DNA of 64,000 nt from Salvia splendens (lineage: Eukaryota > Streptophyta > Magnoliopsida > Lamiales > Lamiaceae): assembly GCF_004379255.2 (NCBI RefSeq), contig NC_056037.1, positions 36,677,012 to 36,741,011 on the forward strand, read 5' to 3'. Shown piece after piece: positions 41,210 through 50,985 of this stretch (its first letter is position 1; every line of letters starts with the position of its first letter). Made by a program: the position numbers and the translations under genes. The notes below the pieces were generated by a model, which was not told where the DNA came from, did not search any database, and saw nothing but the letters and a program-made list of their open reading frames with translations.

Positions 41210-41779
41210 GAGCATTCACAACCCCGGCCGGTATTTAGGCCATAAGTCTCTTCTACGTCATCATTCCCCTAAATTTATGGGTCATGCCACAACTCCTCTA
41301 ATCCTGCAAGCCTCGTCCAGGTCTCACCTATTACATTTCATTATTCACAACTACTCCAACATATTTTACTTGTAAAATAGAAAACATTGAACAATTATAA
41401 CACGGAAAATTCATCGTTCAGTAAAAAAAATACTCCCTCCGTCCCATAAAAATATGGACGAATGAGATGGCACGGGAATTAAGACAAAATTAGTAAAGTA
41501 AAAGAGATGAGGAAAATGGTATGATAAAGTAAGAGAGAGGAAGAGAATAATAGTTAAAGTAGAGTTAGTGGATAGTGAGACCTACATTATTAAATTGATA
41601 TAACTTTTCAAAAAATAGAATGCACATATTTTTGTGGGCCGGAGGGAATACAAACCTAGAATATTGAATAAATGATATATAAATAGGCAAAAAATCGAAA
41701 TTAGAAACAAAAAAAAGAAAAAATAGGGGTTTGGGTCTGACCCGAACACCCCATAACGCTAGGTGCGGCCCCAGGACTC
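41210..41779. mobile_element. Harbinger-type non-autonomous element (b), with nested MITE
   Basis: Begins GAGCATTCACAACCCCGG after TAA (41207-41209) and ends GGCCCCAGGACTC before TAA (41780-41782). It shares subterminal sequence with elements a and c and is split by a Stowaway element at 41433-41648. Confidence 0.55.
41433..41648. mobile_element. Stowaway-like MITE nested in element b
   Basis: CTCCCTCCGTCCCAT at the left, GGGCCGGAGGGAA at the right, TA on each side (41431-41432 and 41649-41650). Being inside element b, it inserted later. Confidence 0.8.
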
Positions 41780-41782
41780 TAA

Positions 41783-42483
41783 GGGCATCAATAACCCCGT
41801 CCCCATTTCCGGCCCCAAGTCCCCTCCACGTCATCATTCCTCTACAGTTGCGGCCCAGGCCCCAACTGCTGTAACCCTGGAGGTTGCGGCCCGGGCCGCA
41901 ACTAATAAATGACACTATTCACAACTCCAACCTATTTTGAACGTAAAATAAAATACGTTGAGCAATTATAACACGAGCAATTCATTTTTAATACAAAAAT
42001 AATAAATTATAAACTAAAAAATATACAAAAAATTAGAGTAATAAAAAAAATGCAAAAAAAAATAAAAAAATTAAAATTCTGCAATACACGTTGCCCTTCT
42101 CCATCTCCTTCTTCCTCTTCCTTCTTCTTCCCCCTCTCCCCCTTCTTCTTCTTCTTAAAAATGCAAAAAATAAAAAAAAATTAAAATTGATGAAAAAAAA
42201 CGTCGCCCCTCTCCATCTCCTTCTTCTTCCTCTTCCTCCTTCTTCCCCCTCTCCCCCTTCTTCTTCTTCTTCTTAAAAATGCAAAAAAAAAAAAAAAATT
42301 TAAAATCGATGAACAGTAGCGGCCCGTCACCGTGCAACCCCGTCCCGGGCCGGGACGCGGGACGCTCCTCAGGCCGGTCACGCGTCACCGGGATGGGCCT
42401 GAGCCGTGCCGCCCTTCCGTGTAATGCATGGGACGGGCCGGGACTCGCGAGATGCGGCCCGGCCCCTTGCGTTACGCATGCTC
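41783..42483. mobile_element. Harbinger-type non-autonomous element (c)
   Basis: Bounded by TAA on both sides (41780-41782 and 42484-42486). It starts GGGCATCAATAACCCCG and ends TTGCGTTACGCATGCTC. Both ends are very GC-rich (CCCGGGCCGG-type runs) around an AT- and pyrimidine-rich core. It abuts element b, with which it shares the TAA. Confidence 0.65.
42048..42300 (+). repeat. Duplicated polypyrimidine segment
   Basis: A unit of about 111-118 bp, A-rich then TTCTTC/CCCCTC-rich, is present twice. The marker ATGCAAAAAA recurs near 42050, 42161 and 42279. The plus strand is almost pure pyrimidine over about 60 bases in each copy. Confidence 0.8.
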
Positions 42484-42946
42484 TAATGATGCTCAAAATT
42501 TGGGCTAATATAAAAATTAATTAATAATTTGTGTATCTTACAATAATGATAATTACCTATTTATTCTATAGTGATAGTGATTTGACCTCTCAACTTATTA
42601 AAAATAGAAAACTAAAGTCAAACATATTGAACCTTAGAAATTCTGCTATATGTGAAGTCTATAATAGCAGAATCCTCCACTAGAATCCAGAAGAATTCGG
42701 CTTCTGCTTGAATTAACCATAATACCCTGAATGAACTTTCAAGAAATATCACCCCTTTTTCTCCTTTCCCATATATACGATCTTCATTCAACCAAATCTA
42801 TAATCACCTAACAATCAAAAATCAAAATCAATCAAAATTTTCAGCTCGATAAGATTTGTGTTTCTAAATCTCTAATATTTATCGTGTTTGAATCTCGGAA
42901 ATGTATAGTCCGTTCTTCACAAACAGCCGGAGGTACCAGCAGCCCT

Positions 42947-43355
42947 GGGTTTTTTCTTCTTTAGTTCTAGAGTACATTAATCATTCCTCGTTTGTACTGC
43001 GTTTTTTTTTTCCGGATTTGGGAGAGACGCATGACCCTCATGCGTCTCATTTTAATGAAACGCATGACTGTCATGCGTCTTTTATAGAGACGCATGAGGG
43101 TCATGCGTCTTTTATAGAGACGCATGAGGGTCATGCGTCTCTCATTTTTTTTCCGTTTTATTTTGACGACGCATGAGAATCATGCGTCTTAGAAACAGAC
43201 GCATGACGCTCATGCGTCTTTTTTTTTAAAATTTGACTGGAGACGCATGATGCTCATGCGTCTTAGAGAGAGACGCATGAGCGTCATGCGTCTCTACTTC
43301 GAATTAAACCAGCTGCGAAGGCAGTAGCTCCTCATTCACGCACGCAGACAGCAAA
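42947..43355 (+). repeat. MULE left terminal inverted repeat
   Basis: Mirror image of 48822-49205. It contains eight imperfect palindromes of the form GACGCATGA, three variable bases, TCATGCGTC, between about 43025 and 43295. One palindrome (with GGG in the middle) is present twice here but once on the right, explaining most of the length difference. A splice donor-like CGGTAAGTTTC follows at 43401. Confidence 0.9.
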
Positions 43356-43562
43356 GGTTGCGATTTCCTTGGCGATTTCTTGGCGACTCCCGTCATATTT
43401 CGGTAAGTTTCCTTCAATCTTTCAACACTGCTCCATTATTTGTTGTTTATTTGCATATTAGTAGGGTTTTTGAAAAATTTATGTAAACTTACTATTTTAG
43501 GGTTTATTGAAAAAATTTATCTTTAATTGTTGTTGGTTTGTATATTTATTTTTGCAGAAATC

Positions 43563-45704
43563 ATGCAAGTATTCGTGAGTTTATATTGGGGTGGTTATGA
43601 TCCTCCTCGTGCGAGAGCTTCCATCGTATTGGATTCATGTGTTTCATTATCTGAATTAGTAGGAATGATATGTGCTAAGATAAGAATAGATTCCAACCAA
43701 CACTTCATCGAAATATCTTGGAGGCATTGTTTCTTGGGTACCGGTACGAGTTATGTATGTACTGCGGTTGACAGTGATCAAAGTGTGTTTTATATGTTCA
43801 ATGCGGCTCTAAATTCTACTCGGCATATTGAATTATTTGTTGAGTATTCGTCTGTTGGAAATGCCTTAATCCCACCAATTGTTGATCATGGTGTTGGTTC
43901 ATCTACGAGGTTTGAACCTATGAGCATCGACTGCGGTATGAATGAGCAAACAGACGTTGCAGATGTTGGATTGAATACTCAAGAGAATGTACAAGAACAT
44001 GCTGATGTTGATGTTGTACGAGGAGACCTTGCAGATCCAGAATTGTCGTCATCATCGTCTGATGCTATTTTAAGTGATGATTCCGGTGCTGACTCTAGTG
44101 ATGAGGAGGTAGTGTATAAACCCGTCGTACAAGGTGAACAACCACTTCCAGAATATGTTCACACTGGGTTGAAATATTTTCGCAAACTGCCAAGTGGTCG
44201 TACTGAGGTACCTGAAGTTGGTAATGAACGCAGTACCATGTATTGGGATGAAGAACACCCATATCGGATTAATGGTGGAACAAAATTTGATAGCAAGCTG
44301 CATGTGAAGACTGCTATTACTATGTGGAGTCTGAGGCAACACCGGCAATTTAGGGTGGTTGAGAGTAAATTAAGAAGGTGGCATGCCGTGTGCAAATATC
44401 CAAATGGGAGGACAGAAGATGGGACAGCTATTATCAGCGAGACCGACGCTGACAAAGCGAATGAATGTCGGTGGGAAGTGTCTGTTACACACATGGCCCA
44501 TGATGATATGTGGGAGATTAGGAAGTGGCGGGGACGCCATAGTTGTGAAGGTCATCGTAATGATAGAGGACATGCTAACTTTTCATCACCAATGATTGCT
44601 TTGTGTATTCGCCATCAGTTGCTAAAAAATGCCGAGTTTAGTGCCGCCGCCGTAAGAAATTTTGTTCATGACAAATTTCATGTGGTAGTCAGTTATAAGA
44701 AGGCATGGTATGCACGGAGGAGGGCTTTAGAGATTGTATTTGGTGGATGGGAGGAGTCATTTAGGGATTTGCCAAGCTACATGCTTGAACTGCAGTATAG
44801 GAATCCAGGCACCATTGTTGAGTGGAGGCACAACGAGTTGTTGAGCCAGGGCCGTACTAAAGTCTTCTATTACGTGTTCTGGGCACTTGGGCCTGCTATA
44901 CATGCTTTCCAGGAGTGCCAACCAGTTTTGACAATAGACGGAACTCACCTCCGAGGAAGATTTAAAGGTAAGCTGCTTGTTGCTTGTGGTGTTGATGCAA
45001 ACAAGAAATGTCTGCCTATTGCATATGCTATTGTTGATGAAGAAACTGGCGACAGCTGGGAGTGGTTTTTGGATCATGTCAGAATTCATGTGGTGAAGTA
45101 CGAAAGGGAGGTATGCATCATTTCGGATAGGCACAAAGGAATCCTCAAGGCTATGCGTTCAGATGAATGGAAAAAGCCGCCGATATGTCACCACAAATTT
45201 TGTTTGATCCATATGAGGAAAAATATCTTGACAAAACTAAAGGGTAAGGGAGGAAAAGCAAAAGGCATGATATGGGCATTGGGTGTCACAACTCAAGTAC
45301 GCAAGTACGTGAGAAGGCGACGTGCACTACGGGAGGAAAGTCTTATTGCGATACACGAGCTCAACAAAGCCAAAAAAGAGAACTGGTCTCTTTGCTACGA
45401 TGATGAACTGAGATGGGGGGTGCCCTCGACAAACATGTCAGAGAGCTACAACAACGTACTGAGAGGTGTAAGAGAGTTGCCAATAAGAGCTTTGGTTGAT
45501 CTGACATTTTGGCGAACAGTTGAATGGTGGGCAGATAGAAAGACAGAAATACAACAAACCGAATGTCGGTTGACCCCCTGGGCGAGGGACAAACTTGTTG
45601 CGTCTCTAACTTTTCAGCAGGCAGAGTACAGAGAATTCGCCCGATCGGGCGATTATACTTCAACTATACCTCCATTTTTATTTTATTCAGTGGAATTGAT
45701 ATAA
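43563..45704 (+). CDS. MULE transposase (MuDR type)
   Basis: 713 residues from the ATG at 43563, which sits 6 nt after a good acceptor (TTTTTGCAG, 43557). A leader intron 43403-43557 is likely, with its donor just inside the left terminal repeat, so I prefer this start to the upstream in-frame one at 43527. An acidic spacer (about 120-190) is followed by a MuDR-type DNA-binding region (about 235-330) and the DDE nuclease core. Catalytic residues appear as D459 (LTIDGTHLRG), D522 (CIISDRHKG) and E627 (NMSESYNN). No stop or shift interrupts the frame. Unusually, the protein ends soon after the nuclease, and no SWIM-type zinc finger (CxC, CxH) is seen, although it is common in this family. Confidence 0.9.
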   Translation: MQVFVSLYWGGYDPPRARASIVLDSCVSLSELVGMICAKIRIDSNQHFIEISWRHCFLGTGTSYVCTAVDSDQSVFYMFNAALNSTRHIELFVEYSSVGNALIPPIVDHGVGSSTRFEPMSIDCGMNEQTDVADVGLNTQENVQEHADVDVVRGDLADPELSSSSSDAILSDDSGADSSDEEVVYKPVVQGEQPLPEYVHTGLKYFRKLPSGRTEVPEVGNERSTMYWDEEHPYRINGGTKFDSKLHVKTAITMWSLRQHRQFRVVESKLRRWHAVCKYPNGRTEDGTAIISETDADKANECRWEVSVTHMAHDDMWEIRKWRGRHSCEGHRNDRGHANFSSPMIALCIRHQLLKNAEFSAAAVRNFVHDKFHVVVSYKKAWYARRRALEIVFGGWEESFRDLPSYMLELQYRNPGTIVEWRHNELLSQGRTKVFYYVFWALGPAIHAFQECQPVLTIDGTHLRGRFKGKLLVACGVDANKKCLPIAYAIVDEETGDSWEWFLDHVRIHVVKYEREVCIISDRHKGILKAMRSDEWKKPPICHHKFCLIHMRKNILTKLKGKGGKAKGMIWALGVTTQVRKYVRRRRALREESLIAIHELNKAKKENWSLCYDDELRWGVPSTNMSESYNNVLRGVRELPIRALVDLTFWRTVEWWADRKTEIQQTECRLTPWARDKLVASLTFQQAEYREFARSGDYTSTIPPFLFYSVELI

Positions 45705-45989
45705 ATAATTTCCATTTGATGAAGAATATAAGATAAACATGACATAATTGAACATAAATAACATGAATTTGAGCACCAAACCATAACATACATATCCAAA
45801 TATCATGTCATATGCAACAAATGCACAATCAGTTCCATCAATTCGAGCAACTCCACCATCATGCCTGGGACAATTCCACCCTCATTCTTCACTGCCCGAC
45901 TTCCTGGAATGGAGATACTAATGAAATTAGTAACCAATTGAAGATTCATAGATATGAAAACTTAAATAAACAAAGTACCTGAAAAATTG

Positions 45990-48327
45990 CTACTTATACG
46001 CTGATGGAGTATATTTTGACGGTTCAACCCCCTTATTCTTCCTGGAGGACAATCTCTTGTACACTTTGCTCACGAGCTTCCCAACCCCGCCTCGTGATGA
46101 ACCCTCTGCAGCAGGTCGAGGTTGGATACAGATGCTCTGAACGTCTTCTTCCTCATGTGCCTCGACAATGTTGTCATCTTCTTCTACTCCTTCATCATCA
46201 TCCTCTTCTTCAGCTTGTACAGGAGGCACTACCTGATAATTCTGGAAGAATGAATCGACCGAGGCTCGGGCCCCACTCCATTGCGGCGCGTCCTGGCTTT
46301 GTGAATATGGGCGACGATGCCAATCGGGCTCAGGCTGGCTAGGAGAATACTGGGGACGCTCCCACTGTGACTGTGACTCATGCGCCGGGTATGAGTACCA
46401 CTGGGGTGGGTCATGCACTTGATACTGCGTCTCTGGTGCTACATAATCGGGCACCGGCTGGGACATCCTGAACTGCTTTGTGTAGCCGTGTCCCCCAGTC
46501 CGAACACCAGGCACTCCACGACGCCGTGGAACTACTTCTGGTTCATAAGGCATGACCACATCCTGATGTTGAGAAGCGGGGTACTCCATGACATCCGTGT
46601 TGTTCGTAGATTCGAGGACATTCTTAACAATTTCCCGAATCTGGCGCACTCGTGGGTCCATTTCGTCTTCCGTAGTTAAATGGAAAACCTGCTGAAACCC
46701 CTCAACCTAGACACAAAATGATACACTTATCAGTACTAAACAATCTATATCACATGAAAGCATATATTTTAATATAACAAACTTACAAATAGTCTCATCG
46801 AAGCAGCCGACTCGTTCATCCCAGTAGTGGCCCGTGTCCCCGGCTGAGTCATGTACGTCACGGTAATCCTGTTATACCACGCCATATACCCCGGGTTCAT
46901 GGGGATATCCATAGACATCGATGCGGCATACTGGGCAGCTTGGAACCTTTCGAACCTCATGTCCCACTCCCCAATGTAGAACTGATGCGTGTTTGCCCAG
47001 TTGTTGCCTTTCTTGCCACGCCGATCAGTTTTGCCCAAATGATCGGCGTTCCTTAGCATCCTGTCTACGGACTGCGGTATATCCTGGTACCGATTGAACT
47101 GTCGGCGTACTCTTCCAGGCTCATGGGCCTCGACATAGGCCCAACATACCAAGTAGGTTTCGCACAAAGAGCATCCATTCACATCATTGCAGTAGTCAGG
47201 CAGTGTGAAAGGTGCGTACGACGTCCAGATAAACTACAAAACAACATTGCAAATGCCAAATTAATTTCATAATAAGTTCATAAACGAAGTCTAAACCGAA
47301 AGAATATTCACCTGGCCAGGTCTAATCAGAGATAATTGGTCACGGTAATGCTCAACCGAGTGTCTTGGAGCATTTCCTATCTGCGTTGTTCCTCTCCACC
47401 TATACATAAAATTGATGTAAGAAAAAAATTCACCCAATATGCATTAATAAATAAAAATTTCGATATATACCTGGCGCCACATGGTGTATATGGCTCGTGC
47501 ACCTTTGGTCCTATGAACGCAGGCCTCAATGTGGGCATTCTTTCCCACGCCCATAGCTGCAGGAGGATCATAGGGCCGCCCAACTCTTTTCTCTTATCCA
47601 TGGAAGCCTCGCATAGATAATGATAAAGGTAAGCCAATGCCGCGCTTCCCCAACTTATATTCTTCACCTCTTCCGGATCCCCAAGCCCATTCAACCACAT
47701 AAATGGCACCTTACACCCCGTGGTATCCGGTAGAATGAGACCTCCTAATAAAATTAGGGCATGGATACGTGCTCTTTGGATGTATACGTAAGTAGGCAGG
47801 TCATCACCCAGAGGCATCCTTGTCTGGTTGATCAGCGCGGTCATCAGCAAACCGCCTTGCTTTGTCTCTGTGGAAGAATCTGGTATCCATCCCAACAGAT
47901 CGCGGCACTTGCTGGTCCAATCTGGAAAGTTGTCATGATAGTCACGACCCGTGAAAACGACGCCATCCGCCCTCAAGCCCCAGATGGCTTGCACATCTTC
48001 CAAGGTGATCGTCGTCTCACCGATCGGTAGATGGAATGTGTGTGTCTCCGGCCTCCAACGCTCAATCAACGCCGTGATCAGCTCATTGTCGACCTTCATT
48101 GGCTTCCCACAATCGATCACGCCTTTGAAACCAAAGACGTCAAGCCAATATCTTACATTCTCGTGAATCACGGCGTCCCAAGTCTTACTTTCAGTCCTTC
48201 GGACTTTAAATACTTGGGTTGTTCCCCTTTTCATCAGTTTATTTGAAATGTGATTTTTTTGCATATTTAACACGGACGGGTCTTCGGGTCCATACAATAA
48301 ATGTCCAGTAGAACTTGAAGTCGCCAT
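45990..48327 (-). CDS. Plant mobile domain (PMD) protein, MAIN-like
   Basis: Four exons on minus (48327-47471, 47399-47312, 47233-46787, 46706-45990) give 702 residues with no frame break. The first about 400 residues show the PMD (older name: serine/threonine phosphatase 7 long-form homologue) motifs FHLPIGETTITLEDVQAIWGL, GWIPD and WGSAALAYLYHYLCEA. The C-terminal 200 are Pro-, Gln- and Ser-rich, then acidic (EEEDDDEGVEEDD), then basic (SSRKNKG). Host PMD proteins MAIN and MAIL1 act in transposon silencing and meristem maintenance; what transposon-borne copies do is not established. A leader intron (48328-48757) would place the first exon in the right terminal repeat. The gene converges on the transposase, with 285 bp between stops. 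Confidence 0.85.
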
Positions 48328-48821
48328 CTAATCTAAGTACATATTCACAAAACAACAATTACAAACTCAACCCTGACATGTGTTAGCTTATTTGTTATAA
48401 ACCCTAATTTACAACCAAAATCACAACACCAATCATCAAACATTAGGGGAAATCTAAATAATCTATGCAACACCAATCATCAAAAAACATACCAATATTA
48501 TACAATATTATACAACCAAAATCACAACCAAAAAACATACAAAATCACAACGACAATCATCAAAAACATACCAATATTATACAATAGAATGAATTTAGCC
48601 ACTAAAATCGTAGACATTTAACTAAACAACAAAAAATCAACCAAATTGGAGCTATTCGTTTTTAACCCTAATTTACAAACATTAGGGGAAATCTAAATAA
48701 TCTATGCAAATTAACAACAAATAAGGAAGGCAAGTAGAATGATTGAACGAAACTTACCGGAAAACAAGTCGAAATCGTCTTCTTTCGCCGAATCTAGGAA
48801 GAAATCGCCGCCTCCGTGAGT

Positions 48822-49205
48822 GTTTGCTGTCTGCGTTCGTAAGTGAGGAGCTACTGCCTTCGCCGCTGGTTTAATTCGAAGTAGAGACGCATGACGCTCA
48901 TGCGTCTCTTCCTAAGACGCATAAGCATCATGCGTCTCCAGTCAAATTTTTTTAAAAAAAAGACGCATGAGCGTCATGCGTCTGTTTCTAAGACGCATGA
49001 TTCTCATGCGTCGTCAAAATAAAACGGAAAAAAAATGAGAGACGCATGACCCTCATGCGTCTCTATAAAAGACGCATGACAGTCATGCGTTTCATTAAAA
49101 AGAGACGCATGAGGGTCATGCGTCTCTCCCAAATCCGGAACAAAAAAAAACGCAGTACAAACGAGGAATGATTAATGTACTCTAGAACTAAAGAAGAAAA
49201 AACCC
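48822..49205 (-). repeat. MULE right terminal inverted repeat
   Basis: Inverted copy of the left repeat, with seven palindromes of the same form between about 48884 and 49125 (one has GACGCATAA in place of GACGCATGA). The inner side has a donor-like CCGGTAAGTTTC on minus near 48757. Confidence 0.9.
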
Positions 49206-49661
49206 CAGCAGCCCTACCCGACTTACCATCCATTTCACCCCGTTTACCACGCCGTCGCCGAGCCGATTACGGAGGAGACGGCCGCAGCGCCGAAAGTAGT
49301 TCGGATTCGGGTTCAATCTGCAGGATCCGAGCGATTAGACCGTACGGAGTCGGCCGTGAAGATTCAGAAGGTTTTCAGGGGGTTTCTAGGGAGGAAGAGC
49401 CTGCGGAAGGTGAAGGACGTCAAAATCGAGGTGGATGAGATCGAGGAGAGGCTGAAGAGCCGCGAAACCGTTGAATTGCTGAAGACGGACGCGAAGGAGC
49501 GGTTACGGATGAGCGAGAGGCTGATGTCTCTGCTGCTGAAACTGGATTCGATCGGCGGCGTGGATCTCGGGGTGAGGGCGTGCCGGAAGGCTGTGATTCG
49601 TAAAGCGATCGGTTTGCAGGAACGGATTGACGCGATCGTCGCCGGAGGCCGGGGAGTGTGA

Positions 49662-50012
49662 CCGTGACGTGGCGGATAAAATTTGAGTCTGGTTGTATAT
49701 CGTAAAAATATCATGATCCAGATGTTTTAATCCGAGATACAGATGCATCGCGTCAATTATAAAACAATTCTCTTAATTCTTCTACCATTAACTTTTGTAA
49801 TTAAAAAGATATTAGTAGTAGTATAGTAAGTATTTTGCATTCATCTACAAAATTAAAAATACGGGTATAGAATATGATTGGGCCATTGCTCACCCAGTGG
49901 GCTTTTTCTGAATCCATCTTATAACACAAATGTACGACGCTTGATTTGATCGAACCCCGAGCCACATAGGTCCATCAAACCTCGGCTCTGGTATCTCAGA
50001 TCACAACAATAA
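49662..50012. other. Junction after the BAG duplicate
   Basis: The first about 16 bp still match the intact BAG gene. The remainder is AT-rich, then the 3' flank of the SAUR relic. No gene is seen. Confidence 0.5.
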
Positions 50013-50333
50013 TCAATCAATCTCCTTCAACACATTTACAAAACGATCAACTTTGCATGGAAGTAGTGTGAGGAGGCTCTCGTGACAATATCCTTATTCA
50101 GATTCATATTCAGCTTTTTCAAGTAGACTCTTGAAGAGGCGATTGTTTAAATGCTCGGTTTTGATCATGGACCTCTTTTTGTCCCGGCTGACGTAGATTG
50201 GAAGATACCCTGGCGGCGCCACCTTGTTCTCCTCAAGATTGAGAGGAAAAGATTTGCTCTTCATCAAGGAACCACCCTTTTTAATAGATTTGCACCTCTT
50301 CCATAGGTTGGAGAAGCCTTTTGACAAATTCAT
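50013..50333 (-). pseudogene. SAUR: SAUR-like gene with one premature stop
   Basis: From the ATG at 50333 the frame encodes MNLSKGFSNLWKRCKSI and then the SAUR core APPGYLPIYVSRDKKRSMIKTEHLNNRLFKSLLEKAEYE. SAURs are small auxin-induced proteins that promote cell expansion by inhibiting PP2C.D phosphatases. The reading frame meets TAA at 50094-50096. It then continues in the same frame with a recognisable SAUR tail (GYCHESLLTLLPCKVDRF and onward) to a second stop at 50013-50015. Only this codon breaks an otherwise full-length gene of about 106 codons. The family's usual glycine-tyrosine step after KAEYEFGY is where the change falls. It could be a recent null or a shortened but expressed protein. 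Confidence 0.75.
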
Positions 50334-50484
50334 GATTTTTCTTTGTTTATAAACAAGTAGTGTAAGCTTCAAATATTATAATTTACTCTGATGATAAGTT
50401 GATGTGCATAGAATCTGACTAAGTGTGAAGAAATGCAAAAGAAGGCTGTGCTCTTTTTTCCTTTAAGGATCGATAGGTCTTACA

Positions 50485-50985
50485 TGTTAGGATCGTCGAC
50501 TGCAACATTAGTTTGATATTGTCCGCTTTAGGTCAAGCCCGCACGGATTTGTTTTTGGGTCACACTCAAAAGGCTTCAAACTAATTGGGGTTGGACAAGA
50601 ATTATATACACCTTCCAACTTCCCTCACTCATCCGATGTGGGATAGGTTTGTAACCCAACAAACCTCCCCTCAAACCGAGACCACATCGGGAACGCAGTC
50701 GACACAAACATGGGTCGTTCCAACCCTGGCCCCTGGGTCATCCTGGGCCCGACCCTAACCGGGGCTCATCCAGGCACAACCCATAGCCACCTAGGCTCTG
50801 ATACCACTTGTTAAGATCGTCGATCGCAACATTAGTTTGATATTGTCCGCTTTGGATCAAGCCAGCACGGATTTGTTTTTGGGTCACTCCCAAAAGGCCT
50901 CAAATTAATTGGGGTTGGACAGGAATTATATACACCTTCCAACTTCCCTCACTCATCCAATGTGGGATAGGTTTGTAACCCAACA
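50485..50985 (-). mobile_element. TRIM (terminal-repeat retrotransposon in miniature)
   Basis: Two 177-bp direct repeats (50485-50661 and 50809-50985), each TG...CA, flank a 147-bp interior. The target duplication TTACA is perfect (50480-50484 and 50986-50990). Next to the right repeat, AGTGGTATCAGAGCC on minus is a primer site for initiator methionine tRNA. Next to the left repeat lies a purine tract on minus (GAGGGGAGGTTT). The element is therefore on minus. It codes for nothing and depends on other elements for movement. Confidence 0.93.

Larger units (their letters stand above)
42947..49205. mobile_element. Mutator-like element (MULE) carrying transposase and a PMD gene
   Basis: 6,259 bp from GGGTTTTTTCTTC to the exact complement GAAGAAAAAACCC. 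It is flanked by a perfect 10-bp direct repeat CAGCAGCCCT (42937-42946 and 49206-49215), which is a MULE-size target duplication. The terminal inverted repeats are about 0.38-0.41 kb and highly similar. Two convergent genes fill the interior: a DDE transposase on plus and a plant mobile domain protein on minus. The perfect duplication, matching ends and open reading frames point to a recent insertion. Confidence 0.93.
42901..49661 (+). pseudogene. Second BAG/IQ gene, truncated and split by a MULE
   Basis: A tandem duplicate of the gene at 38581. The N-terminal codons (MYSPFFTNSRRYQQP) lie at 42901-42946, and the rest, including the IQ motif (IQKVFRGFLGRKS) and BAG-type helices, at 49216-49661. 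A 6,259-bp transposon and its 10-bp duplication lie between. Upstream sequence 42675-42900 resembles 38335-38580, so the promoter was duplicated too. The 3' end is damaged independently. A net loss of 8 bp near 49647 shifts the frame to a stop at 49659-49661. Similarity to the intact copy ends shortly after, near 49678, so the acidic and coiled-coil C-terminus is absent. Conserved codons on both sides suggest it was under selection for a time. A short product from 49356 is conceivable but unsupported. Confidence 0.85.

Noticed and set aside
42155..42496. Lys- and Glu-rich minus-strand frames
   Set aside because: They are translations of polypyrimidine tracts and GC-rich transposon ends.
42901..43176. 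A 91-residue BAG-MULE fusion frame
   Set aside because: It is the first BAG codons running into the transposon end; the repeated THxxHAS peptide comes from the palindromes, and there is no evidence it is made.
43025..43295. CRISPR-like array of regular palindromic repeats
   Set aside because: The units lie in the terminal repeats of a eukaryotic MULE, are mirrored at the other end, and have no unique spacers or cas genes.
50485..50985. Cassandra-type TRIM with 5S rRNA promoter
   Set aside because: The terminal repeats show no convincing 5S rRNA sequence, so only a generic TRIM is called.
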